From the NCBI GenBank assembly GCA_002729015.1, contig PBVO01000035.1, positions 63,813-90,147 of the forward strand: DNA of 26,335 nucleotides, read 5' to 3'. Both the position numbers and the translations under genes were made by a program. Every line of letters begins with the position of its first letter. The first letter of the stretch is position 1. Below the pieces are notes generated by a model. That model was not told the DNA's origin. It ran no database searches and saw only the letters and a program-made list of their open reading frames with translations. Shown piece after piece: positions 14,330-21,884 of the stretch. Source of the DNA: Candidatus Poribacteria bacterium. GTDB taxonomy: Bacteria; Poribacteria; WGA-4E; UBA9662.

Positions 14330-16165
14330 CTAATTGAATATTTGGTTAAGTTCTGGATGATTCTCCACTATTTGATCAACTCTTTGGTTAACTGATTTTG
14401 ATTCTATAAGTGGAGGTGCATTGTGGGGCTTGAAACGAGCATCAATCACTAATGGCCCTTTCGTTCCCCAGTGCTTATCTATTATGAATGAACTGGCGCC
14501 ATAAATATCGGTAGCAGGATTAGAACGTGTGAATGTCAGCCACAGAAAATTTGACCAATCATCTACACAAAATTCTATATCATCTACAAGTACGACTAAT
14601 GGAAGACTAGACCATCGACGTGGTTCAATAGCAGAACATAGACTCTCAACTTGACCTTTTGCTATTTCATAATTTTCAGTAAATCTTGGTGCTCCCACAG
14701 CACATATGCCAGGTATAACGATCTTTGAATGATTAAAAGGTGAAGCTAACTGTTGTGGGATTTCAGTTGCTAAGTCCCTAATTTTTGAGCCGGCCGCAGC
14801 AATCACGACCTTAGAGCCGAGATTTAGCTCAGGGGTAGAGTAATCTAAGGTATCTATAGTCGTTTGGGTTTGAAAGTGAAGATCTCGACTCAAATCAACT
14901 CGCTCTAATAAATGAACAAAAAAAGATTGGGTACATTGCGTTGACAGGTCAGAATTATCTTCTTGGGCTACGATAAACAAATACTTAGCTAGGCTACATT
15001 GATTGAATCCTAAAATTGCGTTAGCTTGGGTCAATAGTTCCATTGGTAATCGTTGTTGATAAGGCACATACCGCTCACTACCAATGGCGAGTAGCAATGG
15101 ATGTACCCCTGCTTCATCAACAGCGTTTAGTTCTTTTACACCGGGTATTTCAACTGGTACCATAGGTTTGGTAATTTCGTGTATTAAATGACCAAAAGTG
15201 CTGTCTTCTTGTGGTGGACGACCAACGACGGTAAACGGCCAAATAGCATTTGGCCGATGGAAAACCTTTTCGACCTTCATATAAGGAAATTCGTGAGTTA
15301 GGCTATAATAACCCAGATGATCTCCAAAGGGGCCTTCTGGTTTGGTTTTTTGGGGATCAATCGTTCCAACCAGACAGAAGTCAGCGTCAGCTAAAATCGG
15401 GTACTCGTTCCAACGAGTATAACGTACATTACGATCAGCCATCATACCAGCAAAGACAATTTCAGATAAGCCTTCTGGTAAGGGCATTACGGCAGCCAAA
15501 GTGTGGGCAGGGGGGCCACCAACAAAAATACATACTTTCAGAGGTTGCTTTTTCTTGATGGCTTTGGCGTGATGTATACCAATACCTCTATGAATCTGGT
15601 AGTGAAGCCCAACTTCTTCATTGTATCGGTAGTCATTACCCGACAGCTGTACCCGATACATACCTAGATTTGTATTAAATAAACCTCCCTTTTCTGGATC
15701 TTCGGTCAAAACCTGAGGCAAGGTGATGAAAGCACCGCCATCCATTGGCCAACTAATAATTTGTGGGAGTTGGGATACCGTTGTCTGGCTGGCCAATACT
15801 GGGGCTAAACGAGTCGGTATCGGTAAGGATCGTAAACCTGCGGTAGATAACGGAAACAGATTCTTCAGATCGGAAAAAACACTCGCCGGTCTGGCTTTGA
15901 ATCGGACCGCAGTTTTTACTGGAGAAAGGCTCTTTCTAAAAATGTATCGGCTGCGTTCGATCGTACCAAACAAGTTGGATGTAGCACGGAACGGTGTACC
16001 AATCACTTTCTCAAAAAAGAGCGCAGGTCCACCAACTTTGTAAACTCGACGGGTGAGTTCAGCCATCTCTAGATTGGGGGAGATTGGTTCTGTTACCCGA
16101 ATCAATTGGTTTGTTTTATCTAAATCTCGGATGCAGTCTTCGGTACATCGATAGGCTTTGGTCAC
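14330..16165 (-). CDS. UbiD family decarboxylase, long (about 610 aa) form
   Basis: Key blocks are present: Q-L-P-Q-I-I-S-W-P-M-D-G-G (132-144), N-L-G-M-Y-R-V-Q-L (166-174), H-Y-Q-I-H-R-G-I-G-I-H-H-A (188-200), and E-G-P-F-G-D-H-L-G-Y-Y-S (277-288) with the catalytic Glu region. UbiD enzymes use prenylated FMN for reversible decarboxylation of aromatic or alpha,beta-unsaturated acids. The length and block order fit the form common in Bacteroidetes and related groups, where a quinone-biosynthesis role has been suggested. A catabolic role with the neighbouring molybdenum hydroxylase is the alternative. The start is GTG at 16165, 24 nt after the MoaD-like gene. No UbiX flavin prenyltransferase is nearby. 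Confidence 0.9.
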   Translation of the reverse strand: MTKAYRCTEDCIRDLDKTNQLIRVTEPISPNLEMAELTRRVYKVGGPALFFEKVIGTPFRATSNLFGTIERSRYIFRKSLSPVKTAVRFKARPASVFSDLKNLFPLSTAGLRSLPIPTRLAPVLASQTTVSQLPQIISWPMDGGAFITLPQVLTEDPEKGGLFNTNLGMYRVQLSGNDYRYNEEVGLHYQIHRGIGIHHAKAIKKKQPLKVCIFVGGPPAHTLAAVMPLPEGLSEIVFAGMMADRNVRYTRWNEYPILADADFCLVGTIDPQKTKPEGPFGDHLGYYSLTHEFPYMKVEKVFHRPNAIWPFTVVGRPPQEDSTFGHLIHEITKPMVPVEIPGVKELNAVDEAGVHPLLLAIGSERYVPYQQRLPMELLTQANAILGFNQCSLAKYLFIVAQEDNSDLSTQCTQSFFVHLLERVDLSRDLHFQTQTTIDTLDYSTPELNLGSKVVIAAAGSKIRDLATEIPQQLASPFNHSKIVIPGICAVGAPRFTENYEIAKGQVESLCSAIEPRRWSSLPLVVLVDDIEFCVDDWSNFLWLTFTRSNPATDIYGASSFIIDKHWGTKGPLVIDARFKPHNAPPLIESKSVNQRVDQIVENHPELNQIFN

Positions 16166-16189
16166 TCTTCTGGGTCGTTGAACTTGTTG

Positions 16190-16468
16190 CTAACAACCCC
16201 CTCCCATAGCCGGCAAAAAATGTACTTCTGAGTTAGGTCCGATAGTTGATCGCATACCTCTGTCGATCAACACACCATCAACATAGACACCAATATAAGG
16301 GCTAATACGTTCAATACCATCATCGTGGTGGCATAGCCGATCTTTCACACCAGGGAACTCCGCTTCCATATTGTCCAATAATTCTCGTATCGTTGTTCCC
16401 GTAATTTCAACTTGACTTTTTTCGTTAGTCAAATCACGCATCAAGGAAGGAATAGAAACAATGGCCAA
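16190..16468 (-). CDS. MoaD/ThiS-like small sulfur-carrier protein ending Gly-Gly-Gly-Cys
   Basis: A 92-residue beta-grasp protein. It follows the MoaD pattern: I-P-S-L-M-R-D-L-T, T-I-R-E-L-L-D-N-M near 27-35, F-P-G-V-K-D-R-L, V-Y-V-D-G-V-L, and S-E-V-H-F-L-P-A-M-G-G-G at the end. In active carriers the terminal Gly is adenylated and thiocarboxylated. Here a Cys follows the glycines, so trimming or a different chemistry would be needed. The start is TTG at 16468 with no clear ribosome binding site. It is chosen because it gives the correct family N-terminus; the next ATG (10th codon) would remove the first beta strand. Its position between the Mo hydroxylase and UbiD genes is suggestive of molybdopterin supply, but not proof. 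Confidence 0.78.
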   Translation of the reverse strand: MAIVSIPSLMRDLTNEKSQVEITGTTIRELLDNMEAEFPGVKDRLCHHDDGIERISPYIGVYVDGVLIDRGMRSTIGPNSEVHFLPAMGGGC

Positions 16469-16539
16469 AACTTAACCCATAGTTGAAGTGTTCGGATAAT
16501 TTTCCCAATCTATAAACCAAAGGTAATCAATAATCGCAA

Positions 16540-16555
16540 TAGAGAGGGGTCTCTA
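16540..16555 (-). repeat. Short hairpin at the end of the Mo-subunit gene
   Basis: TAGAGA and TCTCTA form a perfect 6-bp stem with a CCCC loop on the minus strand and include the stop codon of the Mo-subunit gene. There is no T run after it. It could limit read-through or protect the upstream mRNA, in the 84-nt gap before the MoaD-like gene. Confidence 0.28.
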
Positions 16556-18793
16556 AATTTTATCTAGAGCTTTAAGAACTACACCCGGGTTCATCGGCAA
16601 ATCAGTCATTCGAACACCAATGGCGCGCGAAACTGCATTGGCAATAGCTGCTAAGGGGGGTACCAATGGTACTTCACCAACGCCACGCACTCCAAATGGA
16701 TGACCAGGATTCGGTACTTCGACCAAAACAGTATCAATCATCGGAGTATCGTAGCAAGTCGGCATCCGATAGTCAAGAAAGCTAGAGTTTTTCATTTCTC
16801 CATTTTCACCAAAAACGTACTCTTCACTCAAAGCCCAACCAATTCCTTGTACCACTCCACCCTGCATCTGTCCTTCGACGTAACTAGGGTGGATAGCAGT
16901 CCCAACGTCTTGCACGGCCGTATAGCGTAAAATTTCAACTTTTCCTGTTTCTTCATCAACTTCTACGTCCACAATATGTGTACCGAAACCACCACCAGCT
17001 CCACCAGTAGATTCAGTAACAGAACCAACAACCGGAGCACATATTTTTGCCGCTTCCTTGAAATCACAGCTCTTATTACTGCTCGAGAAGACCCCATCTG
17101 CGAATTCTACTTGATCCGCTTCCCAATGATCTGCCATTTGATCTATCATCTGGGCAATAACATCTTCTGCTGCTCGGATTGCGACTAAACCTGTAGCATG
17201 AGTAGTTCGACTGCCTCCAGTCACACCAGTCTCTCCGATAGTATTAGTATCAACTACTGCTGGTCGCACATCTTCCGACGCAATTCCTAAAACCTCCGCG
17301 GCTTGCATCGCAATTGAGGCACGAGAACCACCGATATCCGTCGACCCCTCGAGTAGCATAATGGTCCCATCTCCATTAACGGTTAGATTAACGCTTGACC
17401 GACCTGCCCCATTTCCCCAATACCCAGACGCAATACCGCGACCTTGTCGCTTAAGAATATCAATCTCACTTTGGTAGTGTTTGTGTTTTTGTGCTGCTGA
17501 AACAGTTTCTAGGTAACCTATTTTTCCGTGAATGGGTCCAGTCGGTCGACGGTCACCTTCTTTAGCTCCATTGAATAGACGAAATTCTAGAGGGTCAATC
17601 TCTAATTTTTGACAAATTTCGTCTATTACACACTCTGCAGCAAATGATCCATTTGGGGCACCAGGAGCTCGATAAGCCGATGAACGTGGTTTGTTAACGA
17701 CAACATCAAATCCATCTATCCTTAAGTTGGGTATCTTATAAGCTGTAAACATACAGTTAGCACCAGCTCCAACAGCAGATCCTGGGTAGGCACCAGCTTC
17801 GTAGAATAGGTCAGCCTCAGCTGCGGTAATACGTCCATCTTTTGTTGCTCCGATCTTGACTCGAATCAAAGTCGCAGGAGCTGGCCCAGTCCCTTCAAAT
17901 ACTTCTTCCCGACTCATGGTGATTTTGACCGGAAATCCAGTTCTAATAGAGATCAGCGCTGCTAGTGGGCTAACATAAACACGTATTTTACCACCGAATC
18001 CTCCACCAATCTCTAGTGGAACTACCTTGATTTTACTAGCAGGATGTCGCAGAATTTCAGCCACTTGATCACGGACAGCAAATGCCCCCTGCGTACTAGT
18101 CCAAACTGTCAATTCTCCATCAGGATTATATTTTGCCGTTGCCGTATGGGGTTCAATATATCCTTGATGTACGGTTTGAGTTGTAAATGTTCTTTCAACA
18201 ATTACCCCATTAGTCTCGGCCTGTGAGAAACCTAGACTCAAGTCGCCATTTTCGTGTCGAAAATGAGAGGCAATGTTGGTAGGTGTTTCTGTTTTCTCAC
18301 CAAGTGTGTTTGTTGTCAAAGACTGGTGAAGTACTACTGCATCTGGGGCAATTGCTTCTTCTACGGAAGTTACCGATGCAAGTATTTCATATTCAACATC
18401 AATTAGATCAACCGCTTCTTGGGCTGTGTGAATATCAGTAGCTGCAACGACTGCAATCGGCTGTCCCTTATAAAAAACTTTTTCACTAGCCAACACATTG
18501 TCGCTCAGGAAACGCATATTTTCTGGTATCTCACCAAATTCTGCGATTCTTTCTTCCACAATAGGTAAGTCACTACCAGTGATAATATCCTTAACTCCTG
18601 GATATTCCAGAGCCTGACTAACATCTAGAGAAATTATCTTGGCATGTGCGTGAGGGCTACGTAGGACTTTTCCATATAACATATCCGGAAAATTCAGATC
18701 GGCTCCATACTTTGCCCTACCAGTTACTTTGTCTACCCCATCATGACGAATAGGTCGACTACCAATAACTTTGTAACCATTTCCATTTTTCAT
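16553..18793 (-). CDS. Xanthine dehydrogenase family protein, molybdopterin-binding (large) subunit
   Basis: A 746-residue subunit with the aldehyde-oxidase/xanthine-dehydrogenase fold. The dithiolene-binding loop G-G-G-F-G-G-K is at 263-269, A-Y-R-A-P-G-A-P at 373-380, and the active-site Glu (E707) in G-V-R-G-V-G-E near the C-terminus. The loop that gives Gln in xanthine oxidase (G-Q-G) reads D-I-G-G-S-R-A-S at 486-493, and the purine-type F-R-G-F-G is replaced by Y-R-A-P-G. It is therefore not a canonical xanthine dehydrogenase, and the CO-dehydrogenase Cys signature is also absent. The substrate (an N-heterocycle, aldehyde or aromatic) is unknown. The ATG overlaps the stop of the 2Fe-2S gene by one nt (TAATG). 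Confidence 0.92.
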   Translation of the reverse strand: MKNGNGYKVIGSRPIRHDGVDKVTGRAKYGADLNFPDMLYGKVLRSPHAHAKIISLDVSQALEYPGVKDIITGSDLPIVEERIAEFGEIPENMRFLSDNVLASEKVFYKGQPIAVVAATDIHTAQEAVDLIDVEYEILASVTSVEEAIAPDAVVLHQSLTTNTLGEKTETPTNIASHFRHENGDLSLGFSQAETNGVIVERTFTTQTVHQGYIEPHTATAKYNPDGELTVWTSTQGAFAVRDQVAEILRHPASKIKVVPLEIGGGFGGKIRVYVSPLAALISIRTGFPVKITMSREEVFEGTGPAPATLIRVKIGATKDGRITAAEADLFYEAGAYPGSAVGAGANCMFTAYKIPNLRIDGFDVVVNKPRSSAYRAPGAPNGSFAAECVIDEICQKLEIDPLEFRLFNGAKEGDRRPTGPIHGKIGYLETVSAAQKHKHYQSEIDILKRQGRGIASGYWGNGAGRSSVNLTVNGDGTIMLLEGSTDIGGSRASIAMQAAEVLGIASEDVRPAVVDTNTIGETGVTGGSRTTHATGLVAIRAAEDVIAQMIDQMADHWEADQVEFADGVFSSSNKSCDFKEAAKICAPVVGSVTESTGGAGGGFGTHIVDVEVDEETGKVEILRYTAVQDVGTAIHPSYVEGQMQGGVVQGIGWALSEEYVFGENGEMKNSSFLDYRMPTCYDTPMIDTVLVEVPNPGHPFGVRGVGEVPLVPPLAAIANAVSRAIGVRMTDLPMNPGVVLKALDKI

Positions 18794-19275
18794 TATAGGT
18801 CGTCCTCTCCGTTATCTGCAGCATCCAAGACAGCACGCACAATCTTGTCATATCCGGTGCAACGACAGAGGTTTCCAGCCAACCAGAACCGAACTTCCTT
18901 CTCAGTTGGATTGGGGTTACTCTCAAGTAAAGCTTTTGCATTCATAATGAACCCTGGTGTACAAATACCGCATTGCAAGGCGGCATGCTCCAAGAATTTT
19001 TGCTGCAGTGGGTGTAACCCTTCAGGTGAAGCAACACCTTCGATAGTTTCGATTTTATTTCCCTCGGCCTCTACACCTAACATACAACATGAGTTAACAG
19101 GTCGACCTTCGACCATTATGGTGCACGCACCACAGTTCCCATTGTTACATCCTTCTTTAGCACCTGTTAAATCAAGATCGTCTCGAAGAACTTCGAGCAT
19201 ACTCTGTCGGGGCTCGCATAAAAACTCAACACTGTCACCGTTAATTTGCGTCTGTACATGAACTTTTCTTGACAT
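18793..19275 (-). CDS. Xanthine dehydrogenase family, 2Fe-2S iron-sulfur subunit
   Basis: A 160-residue subunit with both cluster domains. The plant-ferredoxin-like site is C-N-N-G-N-C-G-A-C plus a later S-C-C. The C-terminal helical domain has Q-C-G-I-C-T-P-G and N-L-C-R-C-T-G-Y. It passes electrons from the Mo centre to FAD in the cytosolic hydroxylase complex. A strong AAGGAGA ribosome binding site lies seven bases upstream of the ATG, inside the end of the FAD-subunit gene, and the two genes overlap by one nt (TAATG). Confidence 0.95.
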   Translation of the reverse strand: MSRKVHVQTQINGDSVEFLCEPRQSMLEVLRDDLDLTGAKEGCNNGNCGACTIMVEGRPVNSCCMLGVEAEGNKIETIEGVASPEGLHPLQQKFLEHAALQCGICTPGFIMNAKALLESNPNPTEKEVRFWLAGNLCRCTGYDKIVRAVLDAADNGEDDL

Positions 19276-20147
19276 TAAGCAGTCTCCTTAATTCGGCTGA
19301 TGGCACCATTCAACGCCCGCTTAGTCAATACACCAACCAAATGTTTCCTCTGTTCTGCACTACCTCTCATATCGCTAATTGGACGAGCGACGTCTTGTGC
19401 TGCAGAACATGCTGTTTGAATCGATTCCTCGCTAACCGGTTGTCCAGCTAATATGCTACCAGCTTCCTCCGCAAAGAGTGGCGTCGCAGCAACTGCTCCG
19501 AGAGCAATACGTGCTGAAACGAAGGTTCTGTGATCGGAGGTCAACTCTACCGAGGCTCCTACACCAACTACAGCAATATCCATTTCATTACGAGGAATAA
19601 AGCGAAGGTAGAAACTACTAGAGTTGTCAGCTGGTTTAGGTAAAACTAACTTGACCAATAGTTCATTACTAGATAGTGCCGTCTGTCCAGGCCCAGTACA
19701 GAATTCTTCCACTGCGACTTTTCGATCTCCGTTTGGTCCTTGAATAACACAGCTCGCTCCAAGTGCAATCAGTGCTGGGATAGAATCTGCAGCCGGCGAC
19801 GCATTACACAAGTTGCCTCCAATGCTGGCCCGACTTTGAATTTGCACTCCACCGATGATACTCGTGGAATCAACTAGAGCTGGAAATAATCTTTGCACAT
19901 CCTCATTGCCATAAACTTGATAGCAAGGAACGGAAGCCCCGATCTGCAAATTCCCATTGTAAGAAATCTCGTTGAATTCGGGAATTTTTTTGATATCGAC
20001 TAATAAGTCAACTTGGCGACGGTTTTCTCGAACCTGAACAATCAGGTCTGTTCCACCACTCAAAATTCGAGCTTGATCTCCGTGCTTATCTAAGAGGCCT
20101 ATGGCTTCCCCCAAACTTTCGGCTGCCACATATTCGAATGCTTGCAA
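19275..20147 (-). CDS. Xanthine dehydrogenase family, FAD-binding (CoxM-like) subunit
   Basis: A 290-residue FAD subunit. The FAD-binding motifs are L-S-G-G-T-D-L-I-V near 35 and A-S-I-G-G-N-L-C-N-A-S-P-A-A-D near 107-121, and a CoxM C-terminal domain follows. The extra [4Fe-4S] insertion of 4-hydroxybenzoyl-CoA reductase beta subunits is not seen. The start is TTG at 20147, decided by a strong AAAGGAG ribosome binding site six bases upstream. There is no ATG near. It is the first gene of the FAD/2Fe-2S/Mo unit, after a 181-bp gap that should hold the promoter. Confidence 0.93.
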   Translation of the reverse strand: MQAFEYVAAESLGEAIGLLDKHGDQARILSGGTDLIVQVRENRRQVDLLVDIKKIPEFNEISYNGNLQIGASVPCYQVYGNEDVQRLFPALVDSTSIIGGVQIQSRASIGGNLCNASPAADSIPALIALGASCVIQGPNGDRKVAVEEFCTGPGQTALSSNELLVKLVLPKPADNSSSFYLRFIPRNEMDIAVVGVGASVELTSDHRTFVSARIALGAVAATPLFAEEAGSILAGQPVSEESIQTACSAAQDVARPISDMRGSAEQRKHLVGVLTKRALNGAISRIKETA

Positions 20148-20225
20148 ATCGAACTCCTTTAATCTGTTTCAGTTATGTACCCAAATCTATAACACACTAA
20201 ACTAATTAAGGTCGTTTAAGACCCA

Positions 20226-20247
20226 GAGAGACTATCATCATTCTCTC
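20226..20247. repeat. Inverted repeat in the leader of the molybdenum-hydroxylase unit
   Basis: GAGAGA (20226-20231) and TCTCTC (20242-20247) flank ten bases. It lies between the CYTH stop and the FAD-subunit start. There is no T run. It may be an operator or a weak hairpin; chance is possible for a 6-bp stem. Confidence 0.2.
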
Positions 20248-20328
20248 ACATCAAGGTTTATCAAATCGAAAAGAGCGTGCAAGACACACACCTCTGATTT
20301 TCGATTGTATCTGATACCCAAATAAATG

Positions 20329-20841
20329 TCAACGGCTAAAGCCACCAAGCAATAGGTCAATATAGGACTCGCCGACGGGGATTATAGAACAAATTTTTAA
20401 TCGTTGTTTTATGTGATTATGCTCATTTGTAGCTGTTTGGATTGAATGATGTTGTATCACTGTTTCAAGCTCGATGAACTGCCCCAAATCTTTAACAAAG
20501 TCAAGATGAATGCGAGTATTGTCAAGAAGCCAGAGATATCGTTTCTTTACTACTACTCCTCTTACGCCTAGGGTTTTCTTCAAGATTTGTTTAAGAATTG
20601 AGGGGTTCGAGACAGGCATTACTTGATAATTACTAAGCCGGGAAGATTGGTCGTTAGCTCTATGGTAACCTATCAATTCCGAGCAATCATCCATTTGCCG
20701 TAACTTCAAACGGCCAGAAGAAACTCGGAAATATGTGTCAATTTGGTGTAACTCGGATTCGAATCGAGCTGACATCTTCTCTAATTCGTTAATGCAACCT
20801 TCATAGTCGTTAAGGGGGACTTTCAGCTCCAGGTTTTTCAC
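20329..20841 (-). CDS. CYTH domain protein (class IV adenylate cyclase/ThTPase-like)
   Basis: A 170-residue protein of CYTH type: K-N-L-E-L-K-V at the N-terminus, I-D-T-Y-F-R-V near 34, G-R-L-K-L-R-Q near 43, K-K-R-Y-L-W near 98, and a T-R-I-H-L-D-F-V-K-D-L-G-Q-F-I-E-L-E strand set near 108-126. The E-x-E-x-K signature reads N-L-E-L-K, so the first Glu is missing. Members act on triphosphates (adenylate cyclase, thiamine or inorganic triphosphatase); which applies here cannot be told. The start is GTG at 20841 with a GAGGGAA ribosome binding site. It lies 13 nt after the DUF815 gene, so the two form an operon. Confidence 0.82.
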   Translation of the reverse strand: MKNLELKVPLNDYEGCINELEKMSARFESELHQIDTYFRVSSGRLKLRQMDDCSELIGYHRANDQSSRLSNYQVMPVSNPSILKQILKKTLGVRGVVVKKRYLWLLDNTRIHLDFVKDLGQFIELETVIQHHSIQTATNEHNHIKQRLKICSIIPVGESYIDLLLGGFSR

Positions 20842-20854
20842 AGCTCGTTCCCTC

Positions 20855-21718
20855 TTACTTCACTCTCAATTTCCCTTCAAGGTCATCGATAAACTGGCGA
20901 GCAATTCGCCCAGAACGATCACTAGAACTCGCTTCCCACTGTAACGCTAATCGCTGCACATCTGATTCCTCTATATCCAGATTCCGTTTTTTAGCGTAGT
21001 AATTGACAATTTTAAGGTACATTGGACGGGAAATACGCGTGAAGGCTAAACGCAAACCGAAACGATCACTCAACGACACTTTCTCTTCAGTTGATTCTCG
21101 TGGGTAAAGCTCATCTTCTTGACTAATTGGATACTTGTTATCATTGACTTGGCGAGGCATCAAATGTCTCCGATTCGATGTTGCATATACCAACACATTT
21201 TCAGGTAGAGCTGAAACACCACCTTCCAACATAGCTTTTAATTCACGGTAGGTAGAATCCTCATTACTGAAGGACAAGTCATCACAAAACAGGATATACT
21301 TTTCTGGTCGACTCCAAACTGCTTCAACAATCTCTGGCAGGAATAGTAACCCTTGTTTACTTACCTCAATCATACGCAGTGCGTCTTTCGAGTAACGCGT
21401 CAATAACCCTTTCACTAAGGATGATTTTCCTGTCCCACGATCACCCCATAGCAAAACATGATTAGCTGGTAGATTCTGTAAAAACTGTCGTGTATTTCGA
21501 TCTAATTGCTGAATTTGTCGATCAATTCCAATTAAATCTGAAATATCAGTTAAGTCTGGGTGTAAAACTGCTGTCAGTTGTTTGTGCTGATGATGCCATC
21601 GAAAGGCTAAATGTTGATCAAAGTCAGGTAATTGATCAATAGAAGTAGATTGTTGAATGAATTCATCTAGGTGATGTATCAGTCGCTCAAGTTGATTGAT
21701 AAGAATGTTTAGGCTCAT
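20855..21718 (-). CDS. DUF815 family AAA+ ATPase
   Basis: A 287-residue ATPase. Walker A G-D-R-G-T-G-K-S-S is at 92-100, Walker B I-L-F-C-D-D at 142-147, and a sensor-like V-Y-A-T-S-N-R-R-H-L near 177-186. S-D-R-F-G-L and the C-terminal S-G-R-I-A-R-Q-F follow, which together match DUF815. The family is widespread in bacteria and its biochemical role is not established. The ATG at 21718 lacks a clear ribosome binding site, but a TATAAT lies about 30 bp upstream, so the leader may be short. It is the first gene of a two-gene unit with the CYTH protein. Confidence 0.88.
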   Translation of the reverse strand: MSLNILINQLERLIHHLDEFIQQSTSIDQLPDFDQHLAFRWHHQHKQLTAVLHPDLTDISDLIGIDRQIQQLDRNTRQFLQNLPANHVLLWGDRGTGKSSLVKGLLTRYSKDALRMIEVSKQGLLFLPEIVEAVWSRPEKYILFCDDLSFSNEDSTYRELKAMLEGGVSALPENVLVYATSNRRHLMPRQVNDNKYPISQEDELYPRESTEEKVSLSDRFGLRLAFTRISRPMYLKIVNYYAKKRNLDIEESDVQRLALQWEASSSDRSGRIARQFIDDLEGKLRVK

Positions 21719-21744
21719 TGATAACTGAAGTATTAGATTGATTA

Positions 21745-21750
21745 ATTATA
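21745..21750 (-). promoter_or_regulatory. Candidate -10 box for the DUF815-CYTH unit
   Basis: A perfect TATAAT on the minus strand lies 27-32 bp upstream of the DUF815 ATG, in the 166-bp gap after the RimK-type gene. No good -35 box is seen at 16-18 bp. The predicted leader would be about 20 bases. Confidence 0.35.
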
Positions 21751-21884
21751 TTTTATTGGATTAGTGCTACATACCCAAAGTGGGCTCAACAAAGTGAAGA
21801 CACGGTCTCCTACAATCATGAAAGCGTGTGGTTAATTTTCTTCGTACTACATTCTTTTTATTGAATTAGTTTGGAAACTGGTTA

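Noticed and set aside
16553..20147. Aerobic CO dehydrogenase (CoxLSM)
   Set aside because: The characteristic active-site Cys motif of CoxL is absent; the loop reads Y-R-A-P-G.
14330..20147. A defined aromatic degradation pathway
   Set aside because: No CoA ligase, ring-cleavage enzyme, UbiX or transporter is present; the long UbiD form may serve quinone synthesis. Kept only as a hypothesis.
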